Source: Spirosomataceae bacterium TFI 002 (GTDB taxonomy: Bacteria; Bacteroidota; Bacteroidia; Cytophagales; Spirosomataceae). Taken from it: 64,000 nucleotides of DNA. Positions 35,853-45,145 of this stretch are shown one piece after another; positions within the stretch are counted from its first letter, which is position 1; every line of letters starts with the position of its first letter. Both the position numbers and the translations under genes were made by a program. The stretch is from assembly GCA_900230115.1 (NCBI GenBank), contig LT907983.1, positions 3,177,001 to 3,241,000 on the forward strand. Direction: 5' to 3'. The notes beneath the pieces are model-generated. The model ran no database searches, was not told the origin of the DNA, and saw only the letters and a program-made list of their open reading frames with translations.

Positions 35853-35870
35853 TAGTATGCATGCATACTA
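35853..35870 (+). promoter_or_regulatory. Perfect palindrome TAGTATGCATGCATACTA upstream of SusC 3
   Basis: An 18-bp perfect palindrome immediately before the shared 50-bp element. Its core TATGC-AT-GCATA matches the two TATGC-TT-GCATA sites of the beta-oxidation operon. Size and symmetry suit a dimeric TetR-, MarR- or GntR-type repressor. Confidence 0.6.
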
Positions 35871-35920
35871 TTAGATATTATTTACTTTGTGTTGTATTAT
35901 TCTAATATTTTTGGAATTTT
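35871..35920 (+). promoter_or_regulatory. 50-bp upstream element, SusC 3 copy
   Basis: Counterpart of 29684-29733 with 7 mismatches. TTACTTTG (35882-35889) is a one-mismatch -7 candidate, which would put the palindrome over the -33 region. Confidence 0.55.
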
Positions 35921-35981
35921 TCCGAGAATATCAGGCAAAAGTCTATCTCAAAAAGTAAATTTGTTTTTTTACAACAATTTA

Positions 35982-36001
35982 ACACCTTAATAACAAACTG
36001 T
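35982..36001 (+). repeat. Leader segment identical to that of SusC 2
   Basis: The 20 bases before the SusC 3 ATG are identical to 29794-29813, and the first five coding bases also agree. Confidence 0.7.
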
Positions 36002-39000
36002 ATGAAGAAATTTCTACTAACATTCCTATTGATAGGATGTGTGGGATTTGTTTTCGCTCAAGGAACAATCTCAGGAACAGTAACTTCTGCCGACGATGGT
36101 TCGGAAATCCCTGGAGTTAGTGTGCGTGTGCAAGGTACCAGTGTAGGTACTCAGACTGATGCGTCTGGAAAGTATAGCATCAAGGCAGCGAAAGGTGCCA
36201 CTTTACAATTTAGTTTTATTGGATTCACTCTTCAGGAAGTTACTGTTGGCAATAGCACAACAGTAAATGTTTCTATGGCTGCTGACACTAGAGTACTACA
36301 AGAGGTTGTGGTTACTGGTCTTGGTCGAGTAAAAGAAGAGAAAGCGGTAGGTACTGCAATGCAAACAATTGGAAGCGATAAGTTGACTTTTGTTAAGCAA
36401 ACTAACGTAGCTAGTGCTTTATCTGGAAAGATTGCTGGTGTGAAGCTTCAAGGAGCTCCATCTACTTCATTCCGTGAGCCAAACCTTCAAATTAGAGGTG
36501 CTTCAGGTCTTTCGATCTATGGTAGCCCTTTGTATGTATTGGATGGTACTCCAGTAGAATTGAATGCGGTAAACATGGACAACGTTGAGTCTATTTCTGT
36601 ATTGAAAGGTGCTGCAGCAACTGCAATTTACGGTCAAAGAGCTTCTGAAGGAGTAATCGTTTTGACTACAAAAAGAGCTAAGAAAGGCTCAATTCAGGTT
36701 GACATTAACTCTGCAACTACTTTCTCTAATGTTTATAACTTACCTCCATACCAAAATGAGTATGCTGGTGGATATGACCAAGAAATGCCAACTTTTGCTT
36801 ATAACTCTGCTATACACCCTGCAGAATGGGCAAGTTTTGATGGTCAAAACATTCTAGAATATTATGCAGATGAAAGCTGGGGGCCAAAAATTGATGGAAG
36901 ACAATATCGTCCATACTACTCATGGTTCCCTTCTCACCCGGACTTTGGAAAGCAAACTACTTTATCTCCACAACCAGATAACGTAAAAGATTTCTTCCAA
37001 ACTGGTGTTGATCTTAACAATAACATTACAATTGGTGGTGGAAGCGAAAATGGAACTATCCGTTTGTCTTACACTAACATTAATAGAACTCTTCCTGTGC
37101 CAAACACAGAATTGAAGAGAAACTTTGTGACTTTGAATAGTACTTACCAATTATCTAAGAAATTGGAAGCAAGTGCTAACTTTAACTACATGCGTGAAGA
37201 TCAGCAAGGTCGTCCACTTGAAGGTTATGCTCAAGGTTTGACTGGTAGCTTTAACCAATGGTTCCAACGTCAATTGGATATGAGTGTTCTTAAAGAGTAC
37301 AAAAACTCTGATGGAACTTTCAATTCTTGGAATATTTCTGGTCCAGAAAATACAACTCCATTGTATTGGGATAATCCATACTATGATGTGAACGAAAATA
37401 TCTATGATCACAATCAAGATAGAATTTATGGAGATATTAGCTTGAAGTATAATATCACTGATAAGTTTAACGTACAAGGATGGGTAAGAAACAGTTCTCG
37501 TTTCTTTGATAACTCATTCAATATTGCATCTGGTGGTTTGAACCAAGACGCTTATTACACTTCTGATGCTAAGTCAACAGAAATGAACTACGAAGTTCTT
37601 GCTAACTATAACGAAAGATTTGGAGATATTACTCTTGATTTAAGTGCTGGTGGTAACATTAGAGATGAGAAAGCAATATTTACATCTCAAAGTACTGTAG
37701 GTGGACTTTCTATTCCTGGATTCTATCAGATTTCTTCAAGTAAAGATCAGCCTAACGTGCAGTACAGAATTCGAAACAAAATGGTTCGAAGTGTATACGG
37801 TATAGCATCTGTTGGTTACAAAGGATTCTTGTTTATTGATGGAACTTTGAGAAATGACTGGTCTTCAACTCTTCCAGTTGAAAACAATTCTTACCTATAT
37901 CCTTCTATTGCTGGTAGTTTTGTATTCTCTGACTTTATCAAGTCTGAAAATATCCTTTCTTTCGGTAAGTTGAAAGCTTCATGGGCATCTATTGGTAGTG
38001 ATACTAATCCATACCAAATCTACCCTGTTTACAGTGCAGGACCTGTAGGAAGTTACACAGTAATGAGCTTGCCAAGTCAATTGCCTAACACTGCTTTGAA
38101 GCCAACGCTTTCTAGCTCATATGACTTAGGTTTTGAATTGAGATTCCTAAGAGACAAAATTGGATTTGATTTCACTTACTATAACAGAGAGAACACAAAT
38201 CAAATTCTTCCATTGTCTGTACCATCATCTAGTGGTTATTCTACTGCATTGGTTAACGCTGGTAACATCCAAAACCAAGGTATTGAGTTAGCGATGAATA
38301 TCAACCCAATCAAAAATGATAACTTCAACTGGGAGATTAACTTCAATATTGCTAAAGCGACTACAATCGTAAACGAATTAGCTGAAGGAATTGATAACTA
38401 TGTACTTCCAACTTTCGCTACTTATGGAATTGGAACTCAGGTTTCAGGTTCATCTACGGCATTTGGACCATCTGTTAACGCCAAAGTAGGTGAGGCATTT
38501 GGAACACTTATTGGAAACGGATACAAGAGAGATGCTAACGGAAATAAAGTTGTTGGTGCTGATGGAAAATACTTAGTTGATGCTAATGTTAACCTTGGTT
38601 CTATTCTTCCAGATTTCACTGGTGGTGTAATCAACACATTGACTTACAAAAACGTAAGCTTAAACTTTAACATTGACTTCCAGAAAGGTGGAAAAGTATA
38701 TTCTGTAACAAGAATGTTTAATGCATACTCTGGCCTTGGTGCTGAGACTGTAGGAGCAAATGCCAAAGGAAACCCTATGAGAGATCCAGTTGCTGACGGT
38801 GGCGGATTCCTTGCAGAAGGAGTTTTGGCTGATGGAACTGTAAATACAAATTATATTCCAGCTACAACTTATTTCAAGTCTCTATTTAGATTACATGAGA
38901 GATGGTTATATGATGCTAGCTATGCGAAATTAAGAGAAGTTGCACTTGGGTATACTTTACCTAAGAATGTATATGAAAACGTACTTCCATTCAGAAGCAT

Positions 39001-39148
39001 TTACGTAGGAGCTGTTGCAAGTAATGTCTTGATTTTGAGACAACCAGTAGTAGGTCTTGACCCATCAGAGCTTGAGAGCATTTGGTCAGAAGGTGGACAG
39101 CTTCCAGCTGCAAGATCATTTGGTTTTAACGTGAAATTGGGACTATAA
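36002..39148 (+). CDS. SusC/RagA-type TonB-linked outer-membrane transporter 3
   Basis: A 1048-aa protein: signal peptide (about 1-19, ending FAQ), carboxypeptidase-regulatory-like domain (GTVTSADDGSEIPGVSVRV), TonB box LQEVVVTGLG, plug with LQIRGASGLSIYGSPLYVLD and AATAIYGQRASEGVIVLTT, and barrel ending SFGFNVKLGL. No STN domain. It shares leader and upstream element with SusC 2, but its promoter also carries the palindrome of the beta-oxidation operon. It is paired with SusD 3, 28 bp downstream. Confidence 0.95.
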   Translation: MKKFLLTFLLIGCVGFVFAQGTISGTVTSADDGSEIPGVSVRVQGTSVGTQTDASGKYSIKAAKGATLQFSFIGFTLQEVTVGNSTTVNVSMAADTRVLQEVVVTGLGRVKEEKAVGTAMQTIGSDKLTFVKQTNVASALSGKIAGVKLQGAPSTSFREPNLQIRGASGLSIYGSPLYVLDGTPVELNAVNMDNVESISVLKGAAATAIYGQRASEGVIVLTTKRAKKGSIQVDINSATTFSNVYNLPPYQNEYAGGYDQEMPTFAYNSAIHPAEWASFDGQNILEYYADESWGPKIDGRQYRPYYSWFPSHPDFGKQTTLSPQPDNVKDFFQTGVDLNNNITIGGGSENGTIRLSYTNINRTLPVPNTELKRNFVTLNSTYQLSKKLEASANFNYMREDQQGRPLEGYAQGLTGSFNQWFQRQLDMSVLKEYKNSDGTFNSWNISGPENTTPLYWDNPYYDVNENIYDHNQDRIYGDISLKYNITDKFNVQGWVRNSSRFFDNSFNIASGGLNQDAYYTSDAKSTEMNYEVLANYNERFGDITLDLSAGGNIRDEKAIFTSQSTVGGLSIPGFYQISSSKDQPNVQYRIRNKMVRSVYGIASVGYKGFLFIDGTLRNDWSSTLPVENNSYLYPSIAGSFVFSDFIKSENILSFGKLKASWASIGSDTNPYQIYPVYSAGPVGSYTVMSLPSQLPNTALKPTLSSSYDLGFELRFLRDKIGFDFTYYNRENTNQILPLSVPSSSGYSTALVNAGNIQNQGIELAMNINPIKNDNFNWEINFNIAKATTIVNELAEGIDNYVLPTFATYGIGTQVSGSSTAFGPSVNAKVGEAFGTLIGNGYKRDANGNKVVGADGKYLVDANVNLGSILPDFTGGVINTLTYKNVSLNFNIDFQKGGKVYSVTRMFNAYSGLGAETVGANAKGNPMRDPVADGGGFLAEGVLADGTVNTNYIPATTYFKSLFRLHERWLYDASYAKLREVALGYTLPKNVYENVLPFRSIYVGAVASNVLILRQPVVGLDPSELESIWSEGGQLPAARSFGFNVKLGL

Positions 39149-39176
39149 TTTGTTTAATTCTAAAAGAAATTTAAAA

Positions 39177-40604
39177 ATGAAAAATATAAAAAAACTATTT
39201 CTAGGATTAGCAATAACGGCTGGTTTAACGGCTTGTGATCCTAGCGATTTTGGTGACTTAAATGTCAACCCAAACAGCCCGTCAAATCCTATAGCGTCTT
39301 CGCTATTAACTGGTGCTGAAAGAGGTGTGCAGTCGATTTTTACTGACACGCAAGGATGCTTGTACGTTCAGCAAATGGCGAATAAGCAATATACCTCAGC
39401 TGATAGATATCAGACAATACAATGGAGTTACAATGGATTTTATACTGGTCCATTGGTGAACTTAAATAAGATTATCGAATTGAATACAGACGAAGCAACT
39501 AAAGGTGATGTTGCAAAGTATGGTTCAAACAATAATCAAATTGCTGTAGCAAGAATTTTGAAAGCCTTCATATTTCAGCACATTACTGACCGTTGGGGCG
39601 ATATTCCTTATTCTCAAGCTTTGCAAGGATCTGAGAACTTTCAGCCTGTATTTGACTCTCAGGAGGTGATTTACAAAGATTTGATCAAGGAGCTTAAAGA
39701 AGCTGCTGCTCAAATTGATAATGGTCCTAGTGTAGAAGGTGACTTCATTAATGGTGGAGACATGGGTAAGTGGAAGACTTTCGCAAACTCTTTAAGAGCC
39801 CTTATGGCTTTGAGAATGTCAAAGGCTGATGCCGCTCTTGCACAAAGTGAATTCAATGCTGCTATCGCTAGTGGTGTGATTACAACGAATGCTGATAACA
39901 TTGTTTATCCTTTCTTAGAAGAGGATACTAATGATAACCCATGGCAAGATCGTTTTGAAACTCGTAGAGATTATACAGTTAGTGAAATATTCGTAAACAA
40001 ATTGAAAGCTACTAGCGATCCACGTTTACCAGTTTTTGCTGATATCGCATTGTTGAAGCAAGATTATGTTGGAATGCCATATGGTCTTGATGAAAGCCAA
40101 GCAGGTTCTATTTCAAACAGTGATGTTTCTTTCTTAGGTCTTGCAATGAGACAACAAGATTCTCCAGGTTACATGGTTACTGCTGCTCAAATGCACCTTG
40201 CAATGGCTGAAGCTGCTGTTTTAGGATGGATGACAGATGCAGAAACTCACTACAATGCAGGTGTTAAGGCTAGCCTTGACCAGTATGGTGTTGGAGCTGG
40301 AGCTGATGCATATTTGGCAAAAGATGGTGTTAAGTTTAACGCATCTACTGCAATGCAACAAATTGGGGATCAAAGATGGATCGCTTTATTTGGAATTGGG
40401 TATGAGGCTTGGGCAGAATGGAGAAGAACTGGATACCCAGTTTTAAGTCCTCCTGCAAACAACTTGAATCCAAGTGGCTTATTGCCAAGACGTGAAGGGT
40501 ACACTACAACTGAGCGTGACCTTAACGGTGCCAACTATACTGCTGCAATTAGCAAAATGGGTGGTAAAGATGATTTAGATGGTAGAGTGTGGTGGGATAA
40601 GTAA
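39177..40604 (+). CDS. SusD-like (SusD-like_2 type) nutrient-binding lipoprotein 3
   Basis: A 475-aa lipoprotein. ATG 39177 is preferred to the in-frame TTG at 39150 because it gives a compact signal peptide with lipobox LTAC (Cys20). Family blocks: DLNVNPNSPSNP, ITDRWGDIPYSQAL, WKTFANSLRALMALRMSKA and YEAWAEWRRTGYPVL. The same subfamily as SusD 2, it completes the third uptake pair and is followed by a terminator. No enzyme gene accompanies this pair. Confidence 0.92.
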   Translation: MKNIKKLFLGLAITAGLTACDPSDFGDLNVNPNSPSNPIASSLLTGAERGVQSIFTDTQGCLYVQQMANKQYTSADRYQTIQWSYNGFYTGPLVNLNKIIELNTDEATKGDVAKYGSNNNQIAVARILKAFIFQHITDRWGDIPYSQALQGSENFQPVFDSQEVIYKDLIKELKEAAAQIDNGPSVEGDFINGGDMGKWKTFANSLRALMALRMSKADAALAQSEFNAAIASGVITTNADNIVYPFLEEDTNDNPWQDRFETRRDYTVSEIFVNKLKATSDPRLPVFADIALLKQDYVGMPYGLDESQAGSISNSDVSFLGLAMRQQDSPGYMVTAAQMHLAMAEAAVLGWMTDAETHYNAGVKASLDQYGVGAGADAYLAKDGVKFNASTAMQQIGDQRWIALFGIGYEAWAEWRRTGYPVLSPPANNLNPSGLLPRREGYTTTERDLNGANYTAAISKMGGKDDLDGRVWWDK

Positions 40605-40626
40605 TTCCTTTCATTCATATAATAAT

Positions 40627-40664
40627 AAAAGAGGTCGTCATTCATTGACGGCCTCTTTTGTTTT
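40627..40664 (+). terminator. Intrinsic terminator after SusD 3
   Basis: A stem of 14 bp with one G-U pair (AAAAGAGGTCGTCA with TGACGGCCTCTTTT), a 5-nt loop and a T-rich tail. Confidence 0.9.
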
Positions 40665-40724
40665 ATACTACTTAGAACTAAATCATGAAATATCAAGTTG
40701 TCAGACTACAATTAATATACAATT

Positions 40725-41984
40725 TTGCAACGTATCATTTGGGTTCTAGTATTTGTTGGTCTTTTTCTTGCCATTGATTTTTTTGTTTTTGAAGCAATAA
40801 AGCAAGTGAGCAAAGCTTTAAGTGAAAATACAAACAGAGTTATTTCATATGTTTATTGGTCTATTCCAATAATTAGTATTTCAATTATTGCAATTGCATT
40901 TTTTCTTTTCCCAGGTAGGATCAATCCTATGTGGCGTAACTTTTTAGCCTCGTTCGTATTTATTATTTATATATCTAAACTCATTGCGACAATTGTTTTG
41001 CTAATAGGTGAAGTGGGTAGGGGTATTGAGTGGTTGTATGCGAAAATTCAGGGAATCGGCAAAGAAACTACTCTTAGTGATAGTTCAGAGTCACCAACGA
41101 TAACAAGGTCGGAGTTTATTACCAAAACAGCTTTGACTATGGGTGCGGCACATGTGGGAGTAATGACTTTCGGTATACTTTCTGGTGCTCATGATTATAG
41201 AGTGAAGCGAGTTAAAGTTGCTCTCAAGAATCTTCCATCAAAGTTTAACGGAATTAGAATTGCTCAAATCTCAGATGTTCATTCTGGTAGTTTTTACAAT
41301 AAAACTGCGGTAAATGGAGGTGTTGATCTTCTTCTTAATGAAAAGCCAGACATTGCCTTTTTTACTGGGGACTTGGTTAACAATAAAAGCGAAGAGTTTA
41401 GAGATTATTTTGACACCTTCAAAAGAATTAAAGCCCCATTGGGTGTTTATTCAACTTTAGGAAATCACGATTATGGCGACTATTACCAATGGGCTAGTGC
41501 CAAGGAAAAAATAGATAACCTCAACAACCTAAAAGAGGCTCATCGACTAATGGGCTGGGATTTGCTTTTGGATGAGCATCGATCTATCAAAGTTGATAAT
41601 GAAGAAATAGGAATACTAGGTATTCAGAATTGGGGTGCGGGTGGCTTTGCCAAGTATGGTAATCTTGAAAAAGCGATAACGAATACGGATAATTTTCCAG
41701 TAAAATTGCTTCTTTCTCATGACCCAAGCCATTGGAGAGAGCAAGTACTGGGCAAAACTCAAATTGACATAGCTTTTGCTGGTCATACGCATGGGATGCA
41801 GTATGGAGTCGAATTGGGCAGCTTTAAGTGGAGTCCCGTCCAGTTAAGGTATAAAGAATGGGCTGGTTTGTATTCGCAGCAGGATCAGCACCTATACGTT
41901 AATAGAGGCTATGGGTTTATCGGTTATCCCGGTAGGGTAGGGATTTTGCCAGAAATTACCATAATGGAACTTGTTACAGCGTAA
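40725..41984 (+). CDS. Membrane-anchored metallophosphoesterase
   Basis: A 419-aa protein. The only suitable start is TTG 40725; the next in-frame ATG falls inside the membrane region. Three N-terminal membrane helices (about 4-25, 43-63, 72-97), a linker, then a calcineurin-like domain with QISDVHSG, TGDLVNN, LGNHDYGD, LLSHDPSHW and AGHTHGMQYG supplying the dimetal ligands. Relatives act on phosphodiesters or on lipid-linked substrates at the membrane; the substrate here is unknown. The 3' end overlaps the convergent lipoprotein gene by 11 bp. Confidence 0.88.
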   Translation: MQRIIWVLVFVGLFLAIDFFVFEAIKQVSKALSENTNRVISYVYWSIPIISISIIAIAFFLFPGRINPMWRNFLASFVFIIYISKLIATIVLLIGEVGRGIEWLYAKIQGIGKETTLSDSSESPTITRSEFITKTALTMGAAHVGVMTFGILSGAHDYRVKRVKVALKNLPSKFNGIRIAQISDVHSGSFYNKTAVNGGVDLLLNEKPDIAFFTGDLVNNKSEEFRDYFDTFKRIKAPLGVYSTLGNHDYGDYYQWASAKEKIDNLNNLKEAHRLMGWDLLLDEHRSIKVDNEEIGILGIQNWGAGGFAKYGNLEKAITNTDNFPVKLLLSHDPSHWREQVLGKTQIDIAFAGHTHGMQYGVELGSFKWSPVQLRYKEWAGLYSQQDQHLYVNRGYGFIGYPGRVGILPEITIMELVTA

Positions 41985-42708
41985 ACTCGTGAAGCAATTT
42001 GCCATTTTTAAAGCCCTTGTTTGCCCCTAAGGAAATTAGATCATAGAACCGAACTGAGTCTTGGGATCTCTTAAAACCAAAGAGCTGAACTTTATCGCTT
42101 GTCCTGAGAATAATTAAATCACCGTCTATGTTAGATCCATATTCTCCATTGACAACAATTTCGAATGATTTATACTCATCCCAATTTAAAACTTCTCCAA
42201 ATCTACCGAAGGTTACAACTTTTTCTGGGCCTCTTTGCCACTTGCCTTCAATCATTGCATTGTTGATATAGCCAGGAAAGGCAACAGATTCCGCAAACGT
42301 CGTGTCTAAGTAAGCAATATCGGCTTTTGAGAATCGATAAACTCGATTTAAGGTGCTGTCGGCAAAGAATAGTGTACTATCCGTGGAGTTGAACAGTATT
42401 GGAGAAGCCTTAGTGCCTCTAATTTGAAAAGAATATTGTTCTTCAGTTTTATTGATTGGAAGCCTTACATACCCTTCTTGCCCATTATATACAGAAACGG
42501 AGTCACCAGATTCATCAAACACAAGCTCCGACGCATAAAAGTCAGAAAGCTCTTTGGCTTTACTTATTGATTGATAGGTCTGTGTGTTTTCAATGACTTC
42601 TTTTAGCACCCAATTTCCTTCAAAAGGCATGTTTTGAGCTTCCTTTAGGTTAGATTTGCATGATAGAAAGTAGACGCTGAGCAAAAGAACTATAATAATT
42701 GGTTTCAT
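41974..42708 (-). CDS. Hypothetical lipoprotein
   Basis: A 244-aa lipoprotein. The ATG at 42708 gives a clean signal peptide with lipobox (FLSC, Cys17); a longer frame adds 11 residues without benefit. The mature part begins with a lipocalin-like phrase (FEGNWVLKEVIEN) and is all-beta in pattern, but I do not recognise a named family. It is convergent with the metallophosphoesterase and divergent from the MATE gene, 39 bp away. Confidence 0.7.
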   Translation of the reverse strand: MKPIIIVLLLSVYFLSCKSNLKEAQNMPFEGNWVLKEVIENTQTYQSISKAKELSDFYASELVFDESGDSVSVYNGQEGYVRLPINKTEEQYSFQIRGTKASPILFNSTDSTLFFADSTLNRVYRFSKADIAYLDTTFAESVAFPGYINNAMIEGKWQRGPEKVVTFGRFGEVLNWDEYKSFEIVVNGEYGSNIDGDLIILRTSDKVQLFGFKRSQDSVRFYDLISLGANKGFKNGKLLHEFTL

Positions 42709-42747
42709 GTGGTTTATTTTAAAATTGATTCCAAGATACAAGTATAG

Positions 42748-44091
42748 ATGCTTACATTAAAATACATTAAGGAGTTTAAAACTTTGAGCAGGTTGGCTTT
42801 GCCAATAATAGTGGGTCAGTTAGGGGTAATTTTAATGGGTGTGCTCGATAATATCATGATTGGGCAGTTGATTGACAAAAATGCACTGGCTGCTGCTAGT
42901 TTAGGGAATGCTCTTTCGTATTTGATTGGTTCTTTGGCTTTTGGAGGTATTCCTGTAGTTGCACCCTTATTTGCTCAAAGAGAAGGGAAAGAGAAGGTTT
43001 TGACTTTGCAAATTAGTTTTGAAGCTGTAATTATACTCAGTGTCTTTTTAACGCTGTTTAGCGTTTTGGTATATTTTGTTTTTGGAATATTTGACCAACC
43101 TGTTTTTTTAGAAAAGCCTGCGAAATCTTACTTCTTATTAATTACGGTCTCCAATATTCCAATGTTTATGTTTCTTGTATTTAAGCAATTGCTAGATAGT
43201 ACAAATAAGGCGGGTGTAAGCATGTGGATTACCTTTATAGGTCTTGGAGCAAATGGTGTTCTCAACTATTTTCTAATAACTGGCGTTGGAAATGTTAAAG
43301 GATTGGATTTGGATGGAGCGGGTATTGCAACTATCCTGACAAGGGTATTAATGTTGGTGTTGATCTACTATTTTATTCCATTAAATATTAGAAGGGAGTT
43401 GACTGGAGGAGTATTTGCAAATATTCGTCTTCACAGTGATAGAATTATTTTTCAACTTAAAATGATTCTTTATGCTGGGGTTCAAGTGTTTTTCGAAATA
43501 GGAGCCTTTGCTTTTGCGGTGATCATGATGGGTTGGATAAGTAGTACTGCACTTGCCGCACATCAGATTGCAGTTAATATCGCTGCAGTTATGTATATGA
43601 TGGCAACGGGCGTAGCATATGCTGCAGGGATTCGAGTTGGGAATTCATTAATCAAGACTAATGCTCTAGATACAAGAATTGTAGGTTCGGTATCTTTTCT
43701 TTTGGTTTTTATAATGATGCTCATTTCGGCAGTTGGTATCATTATTTTCAAAAGTCAACTTGTCTCACTTTATATTGATGATTTAGAAGTACAAAACTTT
43801 GCAATAAGGTTGTTGATTGTTGCAGCTTTCTTTCAGGTATCTGATGGGGTTCAGGCTGTGGCACTTGGCTGCTTGCGTGGTCTTACAGATGTAAAAGTGC
43901 CAGCTTTGCTTACATTTATTGCCTATTGGGTTATATCATTACCCGTAGGTTACTTTCTAGCCTTTAAGCTTGGTTTAGAAGCTGAGGGGATTTGGTATGG
44001 TTTATTAATAGGACTCAGTATTGCAGCAATTCTACTAGTTTATAGATTTTACTCATTACTTTCCAAAAGAGAAAAAATAGCAATTACTTAG
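42748..44091 (+). CDS. MATE-family efflux transporter
   Basis: A 447-aa protein with 12 membrane segments. The MATE pattern occurs in both halves: LALPIIVGQLGVILMGVLDN at the N-terminus, and ISSTALAAHQIAVNIAAVMYMMATG with its helix-8 neighbourhood, then DGVQAVALGCLRGLTDVKVP in the second half. It should export cationic compounds by Na+ or H+ antiport (NorM-like branch). The last 8 bp overlap the convergent M48 protease gene. Confidence 0.93.
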   Translation: MLTLKYIKEFKTLSRLALPIIVGQLGVILMGVLDNIMIGQLIDKNALAAASLGNALSYLIGSLAFGGIPVVAPLFAQREGKEKVLTLQISFEAVIILSVFLTLFSVLVYFVFGIFDQPVFLEKPAKSYFLLITVSNIPMFMFLVFKQLLDSTNKAGVSMWITFIGLGANGVLNYFLITGVGNVKGLDLDGAGIATILTRVLMLVLIYYFIPLNIRRELTGGVFANIRLHSDRIIFQLKMILYAGVQVFFEIGAFAFAVIMMGWISSTALAAHQIAVNIAAVMYMMATGVAYAAGIRVGNSLIKTNALDTRIVGSVSFLLVFIMMLISAVGIIIFKSQLVSLYIDDLEVQNFAIRLLIVAAFFQVSDGVQAVALGCLRGLTDVKVPALLTFIAYWVISLPVGYFLAFKLGLEAEGIWYGLLIGLSIAAILLVYRFYSLLSKREKIAIT

Positions 44092-44878
44092 AATAGGTTT
44101 GAATATGTTGATTTATTTTCTCTATTCTATTTGAAGGGCTTGGGTGAGTACTCATGAATTCGTCTCTATCCATTTCTCCGCCACCCGCTTCTGCTAATAT
44201 TTTCATGACTCCTATTAGGGCGTTGGGATCATAGCCTGCTTTGATCATGTATTGAACTCCGTATTCGTCTGATTGTAATTCGTCATCTCTGCCAAACTTC
44301 ATCATTTTTATTTGTGCAACGTAGTTAGCAATTTGTGCCCCGCCATAGCTACCACTTGCTGCCGTAGCTGCACCTGCAAGCCCTTGGTAGAACTCACCTT
44401 TTGCCATTTGTTGAGCAGAATGCCTATGAACCACATGTCCAACTTCGTGCCCTAGGACTCCTGCAAGCTGATCTTCCGTTTCAAGTCTACTAAGGAGTCC
44501 AGCTGTAATGAAAATTTGACCGCCTGGAAGTGCGAACGCATTTACTGTTTTGGGATCTCTCAATACATGAAAGTCAAATCTGTATGGATTTTGTAAGCCG
44601 CGAGCTGATAATTCCTGATTAAAAGCCATTACCAATTTGTTTCCAACACTTTTAATTTGCTGTTGAACTTCATTGTCTGGATAAAGGCCACCATATTCAT
44701 TTGCCATTTGAGGTGCAGATTGAAGCCCCAGAGAGACTTCTTCTTGTGGAGTCATTCCAACCTGTTGACTTTCACCTGTCAAAGGGTTTTCTTGTGTTTT
44801 GCCATAATAGCTAATCATGGCAATTATTGCCATAACTACCCCAATGATCAAACGCATTTTAAGTCCAGACCTATTCAT
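44084..44878 (-). CDS. M48-family zinc metalloprotease (membrane-anchored)
   Basis: A 264-aa protein with one N-terminal membrane segment (about 8-25). The zinc site is HEVGH (144-148), with Glu205 in LQSDEYGVQYM as third ligand. Also seen: NAFALPGGQIFITAGLL, the strand that binds substrate in BepA/Oma1-type peptidases, and the final STHPSPSNRIEKI. Family members control envelope protein quality. It is shorter than BepA because it lacks a TPR domain. An internal start at Met8 is also possible. Confidence 0.92.
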   Translation of the reverse strand: MNRSGLKMRLIIGVVMAIIAMISYYGKTQENPLTGESQQVGMTPQEEVSLGLQSAPQMANEYGGLYPDNEVQQQIKSVGNKLVMAFNQELSARGLQNPYRFDFHVLRDPKTVNAFALPGGQIFITAGLLSRLETEDQLAGVLGHEVGHVVHRHSAQQMAKGEFYQGLAGAATAASGSYGGAQIANYVAQIKMMKFGRDDELQSDEYGVQYMIKAGYDPNALIGVMKILAEAGGGEMDRDEFMSTHPSPSNRIEKINQHIQTYSK

Positions 44879-45057
44879 ATTGTGGTTTTTTAAGATTCAA
44901 TTAAAAGAGGAGACATATTTAAAGTTAATATTTTAATCTAAGTCAAACATTAATTTGATCTACTGGTTCAAAAATAGTTATTAAAATCGAAATAATAGCA
45001 CAGGGCTTTTTTACATGAGCCTGGTTAGGAATGAAGAAAAGAAGATCACGAGTTTCC

Positions 45058-45088
45058 CTTGAATACTTGTCATAAGTTTGTATTTTTG
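45058..45088 (+). promoter_or_regulatory. Promoter of nrdB
   Basis: CTTG (45058-45061), a 19-nt spacer and TATTTTTG (45081-45088), a full TAnnTTTG match, 57 bp before the nrdB ATG. Confidence 0.55.
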
Positions 45089-45145
45089 AATTGAAAGAAT
45101 CTATAACAAAAGAGCATAATAGCTTGCCTAAATTAGTAACACGCA

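Larger units (their letters stand above)
35347..36001 (+). other. 655-bp intergenic region upstream of SusC 3
   Basis: From left to right: a strong terminator (35401-35435), about 400 bp of AT-rich sequence without coding character, an 18-bp perfect palindrome (35853-35870), the 50-bp shared element directly abutting it, and the shared leader before the ATG. Confidence 0.65.

Noticed and set aside
39150-39176. TTG start for SusD 3
   Set aside because: It adds nine polar residues before the signal peptide; ATG 39177 gives a normal lipoprotein signal.
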